NCBI GenBank assembly: GCA_012837705.1
Contig: DUQQ01000037.1
Location: forward strand, 1 to 36,301
Direction: 5' to 3'
Length of the DNA stretch: 36,301 bases
Source: Hydrogenispora sp.
Lineage (GTDB): Bacteria; Bacillota; UBA4882; UBA10575
Both the position numbers and the translations under genes were made by a program. The notes under the pieces are model-generated. The model saw only the letters and a program-made list of their open reading frames with translations. It did no database searches and had not been told where the DNA came from. Shown one piece after another: positions 17,170-24,592 of the stretch (its first letter is position 1; each line of letters opens with the position of its first letter).

Positions 17170-19068
17170 ATGATGCTGGCAATTTTGCCGATGGTGCCTC
17201 TGATTGGGGCCTGTTTTTTGTGCTCAAAACGTGGTCGAGCGATTAACGGCCCTTTGACTATCAGTACGCTTCTGCTTATTTTGGGCGGGTTTGGCCTTGT
17301 TCGTGTTTTCGCGGGGCAGCCTATTACCTTTCGCCTTCCATTGCCCGGTCCTTACGGGCCAACCTTTTACGCCGATGCGCTCTCTGTCCTCTTTGTGCTG
17401 CTGGCTGTCTTTCTCTGGTTGGTGGTTGCGCTCTATGCTCCGGAATACATGAAACGGGAGGGGGGAGCCGGGCGCTTTGCCCTCTGGACTTTATTGACCT
17501 TATCGGCTGTTTTGGGTGTCTTTTTGGCCGGTGATCTGCTAACCCTCCTCCTTTGCTTTGAGTTGATGACGATCGCCTCCTTTTTCTGGGTGATTCAACG
17601 GGGAGATCGGGAGGCGATCGGTGCCGGTTATTACTATTTATTCTTCAGTATTGTGGGTGGACTATTTCTGGCTTTGGGCATTGTTCTGCTGAGTGTGGCA
17701 ACCGGTGGTTTGCCGACGTTCGGTAACAGCCCGGTTACGCCTTTGTACCCGACTATGTTTGCGTGGAGCGTGGCCTGTTTGTTGATTGGATTCGGGATTA
17801 AGGCGGGGATGGTCCCCCTACATCTTTGGCTACCCCGGGCGCATGCGGTGGCACCAACGCCCGCTAGTGCGCTTTTATCGGGACTCCTGATCAAGGTGGG
17901 GGCTTATGGCCTCATCCGGGTGGGCGCTTTCGCTGGTTGGGGGCAGACCCTGGGGGACGGGATTCGCTGGTTGGGGCCGGTCCTTGCTTTCCTTGGTGTC
18001 GGTACGATGCTGGTTGGTGTTGGGGCTGCTCTCCTCCAAAGCGAGGCAAAACGGCTTTTAGCTTACCATAGCGTAAGTCAGATGGGTTATATCCTCCTCG
18101 GACTAGGTATCGGCCTTGAACTGGGTACGGCCGGAGAGCTCGGCCTCCTTGGTGCGATCTATCATCTTTTTAATCATGCTCTCTTCAAAGCCGCCCTTTT
18201 CCTCGGAGTAGGCGTGATCTACTTGCATACGCGAGAAACTAACCTGTATAAGCTGGGCGGGTTGTGGCGCCGTTTTCCGGTGACGGCTTTCCTGATGTTA
18301 CTGGCGGTGTTGGGGATTACCGGTGCGCCGGGACTGAATGGTTATGCCAGTAAAACCTTGCTCCATCATGCCTTGAGTCAAGCGGTGGCAACCGGCATTC
18401 CTTGGGCGCGCTGGGTGGAACCCCTCTTTTTCCTGGTGGGGGTGGGGACAGCGGCGTCCTTTACGAAACTGTATTATCTGATCTTTCTCGGTAAACCTAC
18501 TCCGGTGAAGACTACTACGGTGCGGTCTACCCGACTCCATCTGGCGATGGTTTTGTTGTCAATCGTGATGGTCGGAAGCGGTCTTGCGCCCGCGTTGTTC
18601 CCAAAGGTGGCGGCCGTCCCGGCGGCCCATGGATTGGGGATGGCGCAGGCGGCTACCGTCCTGGGTGGTTTGGCGTTTTGGAATTTTGCGGATGTCTCCG
18701 GGATGTTCCTCACTTTAATCCTGGGGGCGATCGTTTGCGGGGCGGGTCTGAAGTGGGGCGTCTTTCATTGGCAGGCGCCACGCTGGTTGACGCTGGAGGG
18801 TTTGGTGAAACTGTTTATCAAGGGCGCTTCGGCAATAGGACGGAAAGGGGTGGCGTTTTACCGTTTGGTTGGGGCGGCGGTTGGTAGCTGGGGGCGTAGG
18901 CTTAGTTCCTGTCTGTATCGGGCTTTTACCCGCTTTGACCAGTCCAGAAACGCCACCATCGGCCGGATACGTTTGGTCGGGTTGAGTGCCGATGCGGCTA
19001 TCCTCATGTTGATGCTGACGTTGGTAATTGCCTGCTCCGTGCTGAACAGCTTGGTGCGGATGTTCTAG
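17170..19068 (+). CDS. proton-conducting antiporter-like subunit (MrpA/NuoL-type), third copy with C-terminal extension
   Basis: A 632-aa membrane protein of the NuoL/MrpA superfamily. The antiporter core (about residues 1-480) has Glu131 in LLCFELMTIASFFW and Lys211 in GIKAGMVPLHLWLPRAHAVAPTPASALLSG, plus NHALFKAALFLGVGVIYLHT. After it comes an extra region of about 130 residues: an amphipathic, Arg/Lys-rich stretch (about 540-600) and a last hydrophobic helix (AAILMLMLTLVIACSVL). That resembles the lateral helix and terminal helix of NuoL. ATG 17170 follows AAAGGAGGTC at ideal spacing. The 184-bp gap before it is the widest in the cluster. It may fill the role of MrpA's antiporter domain, with the separate MbhD/MbhE-like genes giving the rest (inference). 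Confidence 0.88.
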   Translation: MMLAILPMVPLIGACFLCSKRGRAINGPLTISTLLLILGGFGLVRVFAGQPITFRLPLPGPYGPTFYADALSVLFVLLAVFLWLVVALYAPEYMKREGGAGRFALWTLLTLSAVLGVFLAGDLLTLLLCFELMTIASFFWVIQRGDREAIGAGYYYLFFSIVGGLFLALGIVLLSVATGGLPTFGNSPVTPLYPTMFAWSVACLLIGFGIKAGMVPLHLWLPRAHAVAPTPASALLSGLLIKVGAYGLIRVGAFAGWGQTLGDGIRWLGPVLAFLGVGTMLVGVGAALLQSEAKRLLAYHSVSQMGYILLGLGIGLELGTAGELGLLGAIYHLFNHALFKAALFLGVGVIYLHTRETNLYKLGGLWRRFPVTAFLMLLAVLGITGAPGLNGYASKTLLHHALSQAVATGIPWARWVEPLFFLVGVGTAASFTKLYYLIFLGKPTPVKTTTVRSTRLHLAMVLLSIVMVGSGLAPALFPKVAAVPAAHGLGMAQAATVLGGLAFWNFADVSGMFLTLILGAIVCGAGLKWGVFHWQAPRWLTLEGLVKLFIKGASAIGRKGVAFYRLVGAAVGSWGRRLSSCLYRAFTRFDQSRNATIGRIRLVGLSADAAILMLMLTLVIACSVLNSLVRMF

Positions 19069-19115
19069 TTTCTTTTCTCTGTCTTCGGTGATAAAAAATT
19101 AAGGGTATAATCGTC

Positions 19116-19149
19116 CAGAAAAACCTCTATCGTGTATAGAGGTTTTCTG
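19116..19149. terminator. bidirectional terminator between convergent genes
   Basis: CAGAAAACCTCTAT-type arm (19116-19130) pairs with ATAGAGGTTTTCTG (19136-19149), leaving a very short loop. T runs follow on the plus strand (TTTTG at 19150 onward) and A runs precede it, so it can serve the antiporter operon and the convergent DUF1848 gene alike. Confidence 0.8.
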
Positions 19150-19194
19150 TTTTGTTGACGGAATTTTTAATTGCTTTCGTGTTGAAACGGTGAA

Positions 19195-20229
19195 TTAGCG
19201 CTCGTCTGATCGAAGAATGGTTTCGGCCTGTACGTCGCTGCGCTGGTAATTTCGGCGGACCAGGTGGGTAGAGTGGTTAGCATAGCAGTATTTGCAAAGG
19301 TGCATACAGGTGTTGTACTGGCCGATATCTTTACTGACAATACAGCCGCAAGCCTTGCGCTGCCCTTTATCCTTTAGGTTGCTTGACCGGTGTTCCTTTT
19401 TTATTATACCGGGAAACAAACCGGGCTGCGCTGTTTCATCCCCAAGGAACTCCATTAAGACCTGGTCATGGGGGAAGAGCTCCCTCAACAATTGATCATC
19501 GATGCATTTGTTGTGAATAATGCCGTAAGCCGAAAGATCAAGATCTTCAGCACAGGTGGCAATCTGGAGACCCCACTTTTGGTTTATTTCCTGCAGACCC
19601 GCGGCGATGGCCCGCATGCTTGCTTGGTCAAATTCGCGGTAGTCGGTAAACCCGCCGGCGATTAGATTATTCTGGACCCGGCGATACTGGGCGATATCGG
19701 CAAAACTGATGATCAACTTCTCGGTATACTCATGGAGCTGCTGACCGACGTTTTCGATCTTGGCCAGCAGCTTTTCAACGGTTAATTGCGGACTGAGGAT
19801 CAAAGGGTCGAAGCGCCAGACCACGCGTTTTTCCCCGATTAATTCGGCGAGCTCTTGAAAGGTTTTAATCCGTGCGGCCAGCCCGGGGAGGTATGGTTCC
19901 AAGCCTTCGGCTTCGTAGTCATTAACCGAAAAGGTAAAGTAGTAATTGAGCCCCATTTTGTCCAGTTGCGGCAGGTGTTTAAAAAAGGGGCGGGCATTCT
20001 TCGTCCAGAAGACAATCGCCCGCGTTTGCTTGAAGGAAACATACTGGGCTTGTTGGTTGAAGGGGTTAATCCACTTTACATAGCCCGCGGCCAACCGGTT
20101 CATAAACCAGTCGCCATAAAAGGCGGGCAAATCTGTCGCCCGGCTGGCCGAGATAATAACCGGCGCAATGGCCGTTTTTAAGCCGGCGGCTGTTTGGATT
20201 TCTACGCGGTCCCATCCCGGAAAGGCCAT
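19195..20229 (-). CDS. DUF1848 family protein with C-terminal CX3CX2C motif
   Basis: A 344-aa soluble protein of the DUF1848 family, whose function is not established to my knowledge. Recognisable family blocks are ISASRATDLPAFYGDWFMNRL near the N-terminus, AIVFWTKNARPF, VVWRFDPLIL, IISFADIAQYRRVQNN and ATCAEDLDL, consistent with a barrel-like fold. Near the C-terminus are CGC (residues 294-296) and CMHLCKYC (308-315). The latter has the CX3CX2C spacing of radical-SAM [4Fe-4S] clusters. I chose the ATG at 20229 because AGGAGAG lies about nine bases before it. The longer frame from 20265 includes that site. It is a single-gene unit, transcribed towards the antiporter cluster and divergent from the DUF2059 gene. 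A DNA-repair (photoproduct-lyase-like) role is a guess from resemblance of the cysteine-rich end. Confidence 0.85.
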   Translation of the reverse strand: MAFPGWDRVEIQTAAGLKTAIAPVIISASRATDLPAFYGDWFMNRLAAGYVKWINPFNQQAQYVSFKQTRAIVFWTKNARPFFKHLPQLDKMGLNYYFTFSVNDYEAEGLEPYLPGLAARIKTFQELAELIGEKRVVWRFDPLILSPQLTVEKLLAKIENVGQQLHEYTEKLIISFADIAQYRRVQNNLIAGGFTDYREFDQASMRAIAAGLQEINQKWGLQIATCAEDLDLSAYGIIHNKCIDDQLLRELFPHDQVLMEFLGDETAQPGLFPGIIKKEHRSSNLKDKGQRKACGCIVSKDIGQYNTCMHLCKYCYANHSTHLVRRNYQRSDVQAETILRSDER

Positions 20230-20347
20230 GGTGACGACTCTCCTCTCTTCACTCCGTGTTGGCATGCGGCATTAATTATAAATACTGGAGCGGAGCGTTA
20301 TCTCCTCCAATGATAAACGACAAAGTACGGAGGACGGGCATTTTGTT

Positions 20348-20377
20348 TTGGAAATTTCGGGTAAAATATGGTACAAT
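20348..20377 (+). promoter_or_regulatory. possible promoter of the DUF2059 gene
   Basis: TACAAT (20372-20377) is a good -10 element with TTGGAA (20348-20353) 18 bases upstream as a weak -35. It sits 46 bases before the start codon. On the other strand, a TATAAT (20275-20280 read in reverse) could serve the divergent DUF1848 gene but lacks a matching -35. Confidence 0.35.
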
Positions 20378-20423
20378 CACTTTGTTTCTATTTCTAAAGA
20401 CCAAAGGGGAGGGGGACAATTTA

Positions 20424-20951
20424 ATGGACAAGGCGAAAATAGGGGCCAAGGTGATTATCATCGGCTTAATCTTTCTGGTCGGCGGTCTCGTCAATGCGAA
20501 TCCAAACGCTGATTCCTATTATGAGTCCGTGGAAGAACTGCTCTTGCTAATGAAGGTCGACGAAAATTTAGCGTATACCTTTGCGCAGCTTCGGCCGATT
20601 CTTCTTGAGCAGTTCCAGGCAATGATGGACGGAGATGTGACGCCCGAACAAGTTCAGATCATGGAGAAATACATGGGTGAAATGTTGGATATGATGGAAG
20701 AAGAGATGAGTTGGGAGAAGATTAAGGACGATTTTATCCATGTTTACATGTCCGTCTATACAGAAGAGGAGATCCAAGAGTTGATTAAGTTTTACCAGAC
20801 GCCGGTGGGGCAAAAAACAATCGAGCAAACACCGATCCTGATGGAACAGTCAATGGAGATCAGCCAAAAGTATCTTTTTGCAACGCTACCGAAGCTTCAA
20901 TCGATTGCGGAAAAGATGGAAGCCGAACTGAAAGCCACTGACAACGAATAG
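20424..20951 (+). CDS. secreted DUF2059 domain protein
   Basis: A 175-aa exported protein. The first 26 residues form a signal peptide (KAK, hydrophobic stretch IIIGLIFLVGGL, cleavage probably after VNA). The rest is helical and acidic. The C-terminal half contains the DUF2059 signature YTEEEIQELIKFYQTPVGQK (about residues 112-131) followed by helices to the end. The first half (about 30-95) has the paired-helix pattern seen in these proteins (LLLLMKVDENLAYTFAQL). ATG 20424 follows GGGGAGGGGG. The longer frame from 20256 has no support. Function is unknown. The family is commonest in bacteria with an outer membrane, which fits the non-lipoprotein binding proteins elsewhere in this window. It is monocistronic, followed by a strong terminator. 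Confidence 0.85.
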   Translation: MDKAKIGAKVIIIGLIFLVGGLVNANPNADSYYESVEELLLLMKVDENLAYTFAQLRPILLEQFQAMMDGDVTPEQVQIMEKYMGEMLDMMEEEMSWEKIKDDFIHVYMSVYTEEEIQELIKFYQTPVGQKTIEQTPILMEQSMEISQKYLFATLPKLQSIAEKMEAELKATDNE

Positions 20952-20994
20952 CAGGACGCCTTAATATCTGGTGGAAGCTGAACGGAAAAAAGTT

Positions 20995-21035
20995 ACGCTC
21001 CCGGCCCCGAAGTGGGGGTGGGAGCGCGTTTTTTT
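20995..21035. terminator. bidirectional terminator
   Basis: ACGCTCCCGGCCCC (20995-21008) pairs with GGGGGTGGGAGCGCGT (21013-21029) around a GAAGT loop, and seven T follow on the plus strand. On the minus strand the same hairpin is followed by TAACTTTTTT, so it can also end the ABC transporter operon that approaches from the right. The 72 bases between it and 21108 hold one more weak hairpin (GAGAAAAGG/CCTTTCTC). Confidence 0.88.
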
Positions 21036-21107
21036 ATGGTTTATTATTCCTTTACCACGGGGACCATGGGACGCGTCGTCTTGACGGAGAAAAGGTGCCG
21101 CCTTTCT

Positions 21108-21905
21108 CTAGCCGTGTAGTAAGATCCGGTCATCGGTTAACTCCCGTCCGCTACGGGCGGTGAACTTGGCGAGCAGGTCGCGAACGGTGATGTTTTCCCG
21201 TTCTGGCCCTTTCAGGTCAAGGATGATTTTCCCCCGGTCCATCATTACCGTACGGTTTCCCATTGCCAGAGCCTGTTTCAAGTCGTGGGTGACCATGAGC
21301 ACGGTTAGTTTGTGCTGTGCCACGATGCGTTTGGTGATCTCCACAATCTGAATGGCGGTCTTCGGATCCAGGGCCGCAGTGTACTCATCCAAGAGCAGAA
21401 TTTGGGGCTGGCCCATGGTCGCCATGAGCAGGGTTAGAGCCTGCCGCTGTCCACCGGAGAGTAGTTTCACGGGGTACTCGAGACGGTCTTCCAAGCCCAG
21501 TTCAAGGAGGGCGAGGAGGCGCTTAAACTCCGCCCGCCGGTTCTTGTTCAACCCCAATCTTAAGCCCCGGCCTTTCCCCCGTTTAACCGCCAGCGAGAGA
21601 TTTTCCTCGATCGTCATTTCGGCGGCGGTTCCCTGCAGTGGATCCTGGAAAACCCGGCCGACCAGGTGAGCCCGCTTATGCACCGGCCAGGCGGTCACAT
21701 CATGCCCGTTGATCTCTACGGTACCCGCTTCCGGAAAGAAGGTCCCGGCGACGAGATTAAGCAGGGTTGACTTGCCGGCCCCATTACTGCCGATGATTGT
21801 AATGAAATCCCCCGTGGGAACCTCCAGGTTAATATCTTTTAAGACGTAGTTTTCGTTGACCTTGCCGTAATTAAAGATCTTGTGCAGATTAGTTAGTTTG
21901 AGCAT
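21108..21905 (-). CDS. ABC transporter ATP-binding protein, TrpZ-like (COG1101)
   Basis: Cytoplasmic ATPase of 265 aa for the importer encoded just upstream. Walker A is GSNGAGKST (residues 39-47), the signature LSGGQRQA lies near 149-156 and Walker B is ILLLDEYTAALD, followed by the switch His in MVTHD. The order binding protein, permease, ATPase, and the characteristic stretch VGRVFQDPLQGTAAEMTIEEN, place it in the family of uncharacterised importers often annotated as tryptophan/tyrosine (TrpXYZ-like) transporters. The gene starts at 21905 and overlaps the end of the permease by 17 bases, indicating coupled translation. Substrate is not readable from the ATPase. Confidence 0.92.
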   Translation of the reverse strand: MLKLTNLHKIFNYGKVNENYVLKDINLEVPTGDFITIIGSNGAGKSTLLNLVAGTFFPEAGTVEINGHDVTAWPVHKRAHLVGRVFQDPLQGTAAEMTIEENLSLAVKRGKGRGLRLGLNKNRRAEFKRLLALLELGLEDRLEYPVKLLSGGQRQALTLLMATMGQPQILLLDEYTAALDPKTAIQIVEITKRIVAQHKLTVLMVTHDLKQALAMGNRTVMMDRGKIILDLKGPERENITVRDLLAKFTARSGRELTDDRILLHG

Positions 21906-22812
21906 CGGAGGCGCTCCTTTCCATTAAACGTTCGGCGAATTCGTCCTGGATCATGAAGTTTCGTAAGGACGGGGCGCCCAGGGCGAGGATGACCAGAATG
22001 GCCGTGACGATCTTCAGATCAGTGGGGGCAAAGCCCAGCTGGAGAGCGATGGCGATCGCCAGACGGTAGATGATGGAACCGATGATCACCCCAAAGGTGG
22101 CAAAGCAGATTTTACTGGTGCGGATCACGACTTCGCCAATGATCACGGAGGCGAGGCCAATCACGATCATGCCGATTCCCATCCCCACATCGGCAAAGCC
22201 TTGATACTGACACGCGAGGGCCCCGGAGAGGGCGACCAGACCATTGGCCAGGCCTAAGCCGAGGATTTTGATGTGGTCCGTGTTCCCGCCTAAGCTCTCG
22301 ATCATGACCGGGCTATCGCCGGTGGCACGGAGAGCCATCCCGATCTCTGTATAAAGGAAATAATCAAGGAGAAGTTTGATCAAGAGGACGATCAGGGTAA
22401 AAACAATTAAGGCCAGGTAACGTTCGGGGAGTCCCCAGCCTTTGATCACCGTGAGAATGGTGGTCTCCCGTAACAAGGGAATGTTGGAACGCCCCATAAT
22501 CCGGAGGTTAATCGAATAAAGGGAGGTCATCGTCAAGATTCCGGCGAGGAGACCGGTAATTTTAAGTTTCGTATTGATAATTCCTGTGATCATGCCAGCT
22601 ACAACTCCGGTCAGCATCGCAATGAAGGTGGCGAGAAAGGGGTTCATTCCGTTAATGATTAAAACAGCACTCACTGCTGCTCCCAACGGGAAGCTGCCTT
22701 CCACCGTTAAATCGGAAAAGTCTAAAATTCGGAAAGGCAGGTAAACACCCATCGCCAGCAGTCCAAAGATCAGACCCTGTTCAATTGTGCCCTGTAGAAT
22801 ATTTAACCACAT
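21889..22812 (-). CDS. ABC transporter permease, TrpY-like (COG4120)
   Basis: Membrane subunit of 307 aa with about eight to nine helices, of the branched-chain-amino-acid/BmpD-like permease superfamily (type like LivH or RbsC). Characteristic segments are MGVYLPFRILDFSDLTVEGSFPLGAA near the N-terminus, then ALRATGDSPVMIESLGGNTDHIKILGLGLANGL (coupling region, near 180-215). The last residues, after NFMIQDEF, form a charged cytoplasmic tail. ATG 22812 lies 139 bp downstream of the binding-protein gene. It overlaps the ATPase gene by 17 bases. With a single permease the channel would be a homodimer. Confidence 0.92.
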   Translation of the reverse strand: MWLNILQGTIEQGLIFGLLAMGVYLPFRILDFSDLTVEGSFPLGAAVSAVLIINGMNPFLATFIAMLTGVVAGMITGIINTKLKITGLLAGILTMTSLYSINLRIMGRSNIPLLRETTILTVIKGWGLPERYLALIVFTLIVLLIKLLLDYFLYTEIGMALRATGDSPVMIESLGGNTDHIKILGLGLANGLVALSGALACQYQGFADVGMGIGMIVIGLASVIIGEVVIRTSKICFATFGVIIGSIIYRLAIAIALQLGFAPTDLKIVTAILVILALGAPSLRNFMIQDEFAERLMERSASDAQTN

Positions 22813-22951
22813 TTAAGTCACTCCATTTATAATTTGCAAAATTTGCTGAGATTCTCGCGGTGTCGTAAAAACCATTTTGACTCGTAAACCAAAGAGCAGA
22901 AAACGCCAGAAACTTTTGTAACAAGGAAATACTCTCTTAAGAAGGAGGTTC

Positions 22952-23935
22952 CTAGCGGTTCCGAACGATGGTGGCTTTTGCCCTTATGGCCGTGGGGAGG
23001 TTAATCCCTAAGGCTTGCGCCACGTCTGCATTGATCACCAGTTCGGTCTCTTTCTGGCTCTCAATGGGCATCGACTCTGGTTTCGCTCCCTCTTCCAGAA
23101 TGCGCAGCGCCATCTCGGCGGTCTGACGGCCGAGGCGATAGTAATTAACCCCAACCGTGGCCAGTGCGCCCTGGGGGACTAAATTCTCCTCTCCAGGAAA
23201 GACCGGAATTCCGTTCTCTTCGGCAACTTTCACGACGGAAGAAAAAGCGGAAACCACCGTGTTATCCGTTGGGACGTAAATAAAATCGACGCGGCCAATG
23301 AAGGATTGGGCAGCTTGGAGAACACCAGCACTGGTATCAACCGTTGCTTCCACCACTTCCAGACCTAGTTGGTCGGCGATCGCTTTTGCCATTTGGACTT
23401 GGGTCACCGAATTGGCCTCGCCGGCGTTGTAGATGATTCCAACCCGCTTGGCACCGGGTACTAACTGTTGGGCCAAGGCAAACTGCTCGGCCAGTGGTTG
23501 TAGATCGTTGGTTCCAGTAACATTGCTACCCGGCCGCTCCGCACTTTCGACCAGTCCGGCCGCGACCGGGTCGGTAACAGCCGTGATTAAGATCGGTTTG
23601 TCTTTGATCAGATTCGCTACCGCTTGGGCGGTTGGGGTGGCGATTGCTAAAATCAGGTCCAACCTTTCATTCTTGAATTTCTGGGCGATGGTATTGGCCG
23701 TTGCCATGTCACCCTGGGCGACTTGGATCTGATAAGTGATCTTTTCGCCTTCAACATACCCGTGCTCTGTGAACTGGTCGATAAAACCTTCCCGGGCGGC
23801 ATCAAGGGCTGGGTGTTCCACAATCTGAATGATTCCAATCTTCAAAGTTTCCGCTGCTGGTTTCCGGAGGAAAAAGAAAACACCAACTACCAGTACAAGG
23901 AGAACCGCTCCCCACAACAATCCTTTCTTCTGCAT
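22952..23935 (-). CDS. ABC transporter substrate-binding protein, TrpX-like (COG2984)
   Basis: A 327-aa binding protein of the ABC_sub_bind family. An N-terminal hydrophobic anchor (about residues 5-25, ending FFFLRKPAA) has no lipobox cysteine, so the protein is probably tethered by an uncleaved helix or cleaved after it. The bilobal domain opens with LKIGIIQIVEHPALDAAREGF and contains AVTDPVAAGLV, GVNYYRLGRQTAEMA and a C-terminal KETELVINADVAQALGI, all typical. ATG at 23935 is preceded by GAGGAGAG at good spacing. The longer frame starts with a TTG that lies within that site. Members of this family bind aromatic amino acids in streptococci, but others may differ, so the substrate is left open. 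The leader upstream carries an attenuator. Confidence 0.9.
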   Translation of the reverse strand: MQKKGLLWGAVLLVLVVGVFFFLRKPAAETLKIGIIQIVEHPALDAAREGFIDQFTEHGYVEGEKITYQIQVAQGDMATANTIAQKFKNERLDLILAIATPTAQAVANLIKDKPILITAVTDPVAAGLVESAERPGSNVTGTNDLQPLAEQFALAQQLVPGAKRVGIIYNAGEANSVTQVQMAKAIADQLGLEVVEATVDTSAGVLQAAQSFIGRVDFIYVPTDNTVVSAFSSVVKVAEENGIPVFPGEENLVPQGALATVGVNYYRLGRQTAEMALRILEEGAKPESMPIESQKETELVINADVAQALGINLPTAIRAKATIVRNR

Positions 23936-23974
23936 CCCGTCCACTCTCCTCAATTCTTTATTCCTTATTTTTAA

Positions 23975-24107
23975 ATAAAAAAGAAAAAACGCCCCGGTAG
24001 GAGCGCGTTTTGACAGTAAAACAGCGATAACCCCATCTAACCATGGGTTATGGCTATTTCCTGTTCCTTTTTATTTCCTACCATCCTACCAAACTACCAC
24101 TATAACT
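23975..24107 (-). promoter_or_regulatory. transcribed leader with terminator and candidate antiterminator, before the TrpX-like operon
   Basis: Read on the minus strand, the leader begins near 24107. It has two GGTAGGA copies (24090-24084 and 24082-24076), a strong hairpin (24055-24023: AGCCATAACCCAT and ATGGGGTTATCGCT), and an intrinsic terminator. The terminator stem is AAAACGC (24011-24005) with GCGTTTT (23992-23986), followed by T runs to about 23975. The terminator loop holds TCCTACC (24002-23996), complementary to either GGTAGGA copy, so an alternative antiterminator fold is possible. No T-box, PreQ1, purine, TPP or fluoride consensus could be recognised. Ligand or trigger is unknown. 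Confidence 0.55.
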
Positions 24108-24114
24108 TAAGGAA

Positions 24115-24143
24115 ATTCTATTATAAACAACGGGGATTGTCAA
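24115..24143 (-). promoter_or_regulatory. promoter of the TrpX-like ABC operon
   Basis: On the minus strand, TTGACA (24143-24138), a 17-base spacer and TAGAAT (24120-24115) place the start near 24107. It is divergent from the ilv-leu promoter, and 122 bases separate the two -35 elements. That gap (24144-24265) shows no other clear element. Confidence 0.8.
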
Positions 24144-24265
24144 GGAGTAGCGCGCGAGGATAGGCGGCGGGCCAGTGGTTGATTACCGCTAGCTAGCGGG
24201 GGGTAGTCCGAAAACGGCGCAGTCTCAATTCACATAGAATTCACAATGGCGGCTGATTAATTTTC

Positions 24266-24294
24266 TTGACACCGGATAAGCCAGCTGATATAAT
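24266..24294 (+). promoter_or_regulatory. promoter of the ilv-leu operon
   Basis: Perfect consensus elements TTGACA (24266-24271) and TATAAT (24289-24294) with a 17-base spacer. The transcript should start near 24301, at the 5' end of the T-box leader. No repressor site is obvious. Confidence 0.92.
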
Positions 24295-24300
24295 TTGGGG

Positions 24301-24592
24301 AAATAACACGAAAATCCAGATCTAAATGCGATGAAGGAGCCTCGTCTTCCGAATCAATTCTTGCAGAGAGCTGATGGGTGGTGTGAATCAGCAGAATTTC
24401 GGGATACGTCTCTCTCCGGAGCAGATCTTCTGAAACTCAGGAGTAAGAGGATACGGGCAGCCCCGTTACAGGTGAAGGTTTGTTGGAACCTCAAGAGGTC
24501 TTTATCGTAAGGTAAAGGCGAATTAGGGTGGTAACACGTGGAGTTAATCCCTCGTCCCTGGCGTAGTAATTCACGCAGGGCGGGGGTTTTTT
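24301..24592 (+). promoter_or_regulatory. T-box leader, leucine specifier
   Basis: The leader has T-box landmarks in order: a long Stem I with AGAGAGC (24365-24371) and GGTGTGAATC, the specifier loop TGAAACTCAGG with CTC (24436-24438), the stem III region, the T-box core AATTAGGGTGGTAACACG (24521-24538) and a terminator. The CUC specifier reads tRNA-Leu, and the T-loop TGGT would pair with ACCA, the expected end (discriminator A) of tRNA-Leu. Uncharged tRNA-Leu should favour antitermination and expression of the downstream operon. The T-box core deviates slightly from the usual GGTGGTACCGCG. Confidence 0.93.
24549..24592 (+). terminator. T-box terminator
   Basis: CCCTCGTCCCTGGCGT (24549-24564) pairs with ACGCAGGGCGGGGG (24573-24586), followed by six T (24587-24592). 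It overlaps the 3' side of the antiterminator region, as expected for a class-I transcriptional T-box. Confidence 0.88.

Noticed and set aside
12672-19068. Membrane-bound hydrogenase or complex I operon
   Set aside because: No catalytic subunits (NiFe large or small subunit, NuoB/C/D/I-like) occur. Only antiporter-type subunits are present before the terminator at 19116.
23936-24090. Leader peptide frame (ATG within GGATGGTAGG, 15 codons) before the TrpX-like gene
   Set aside because: No run of regulatory codons such as Trp or Tyr and no separate ribosome site.
23936-24107. T-box or known riboswitch in the TrpX-like leader
   Set aside because: No AGAGAGC, specifier or GGGTGGTACCG-type core, and no match to purine, TPP, PreQ1 or fluoride consensus. 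Reported as an unassigned attenuator.
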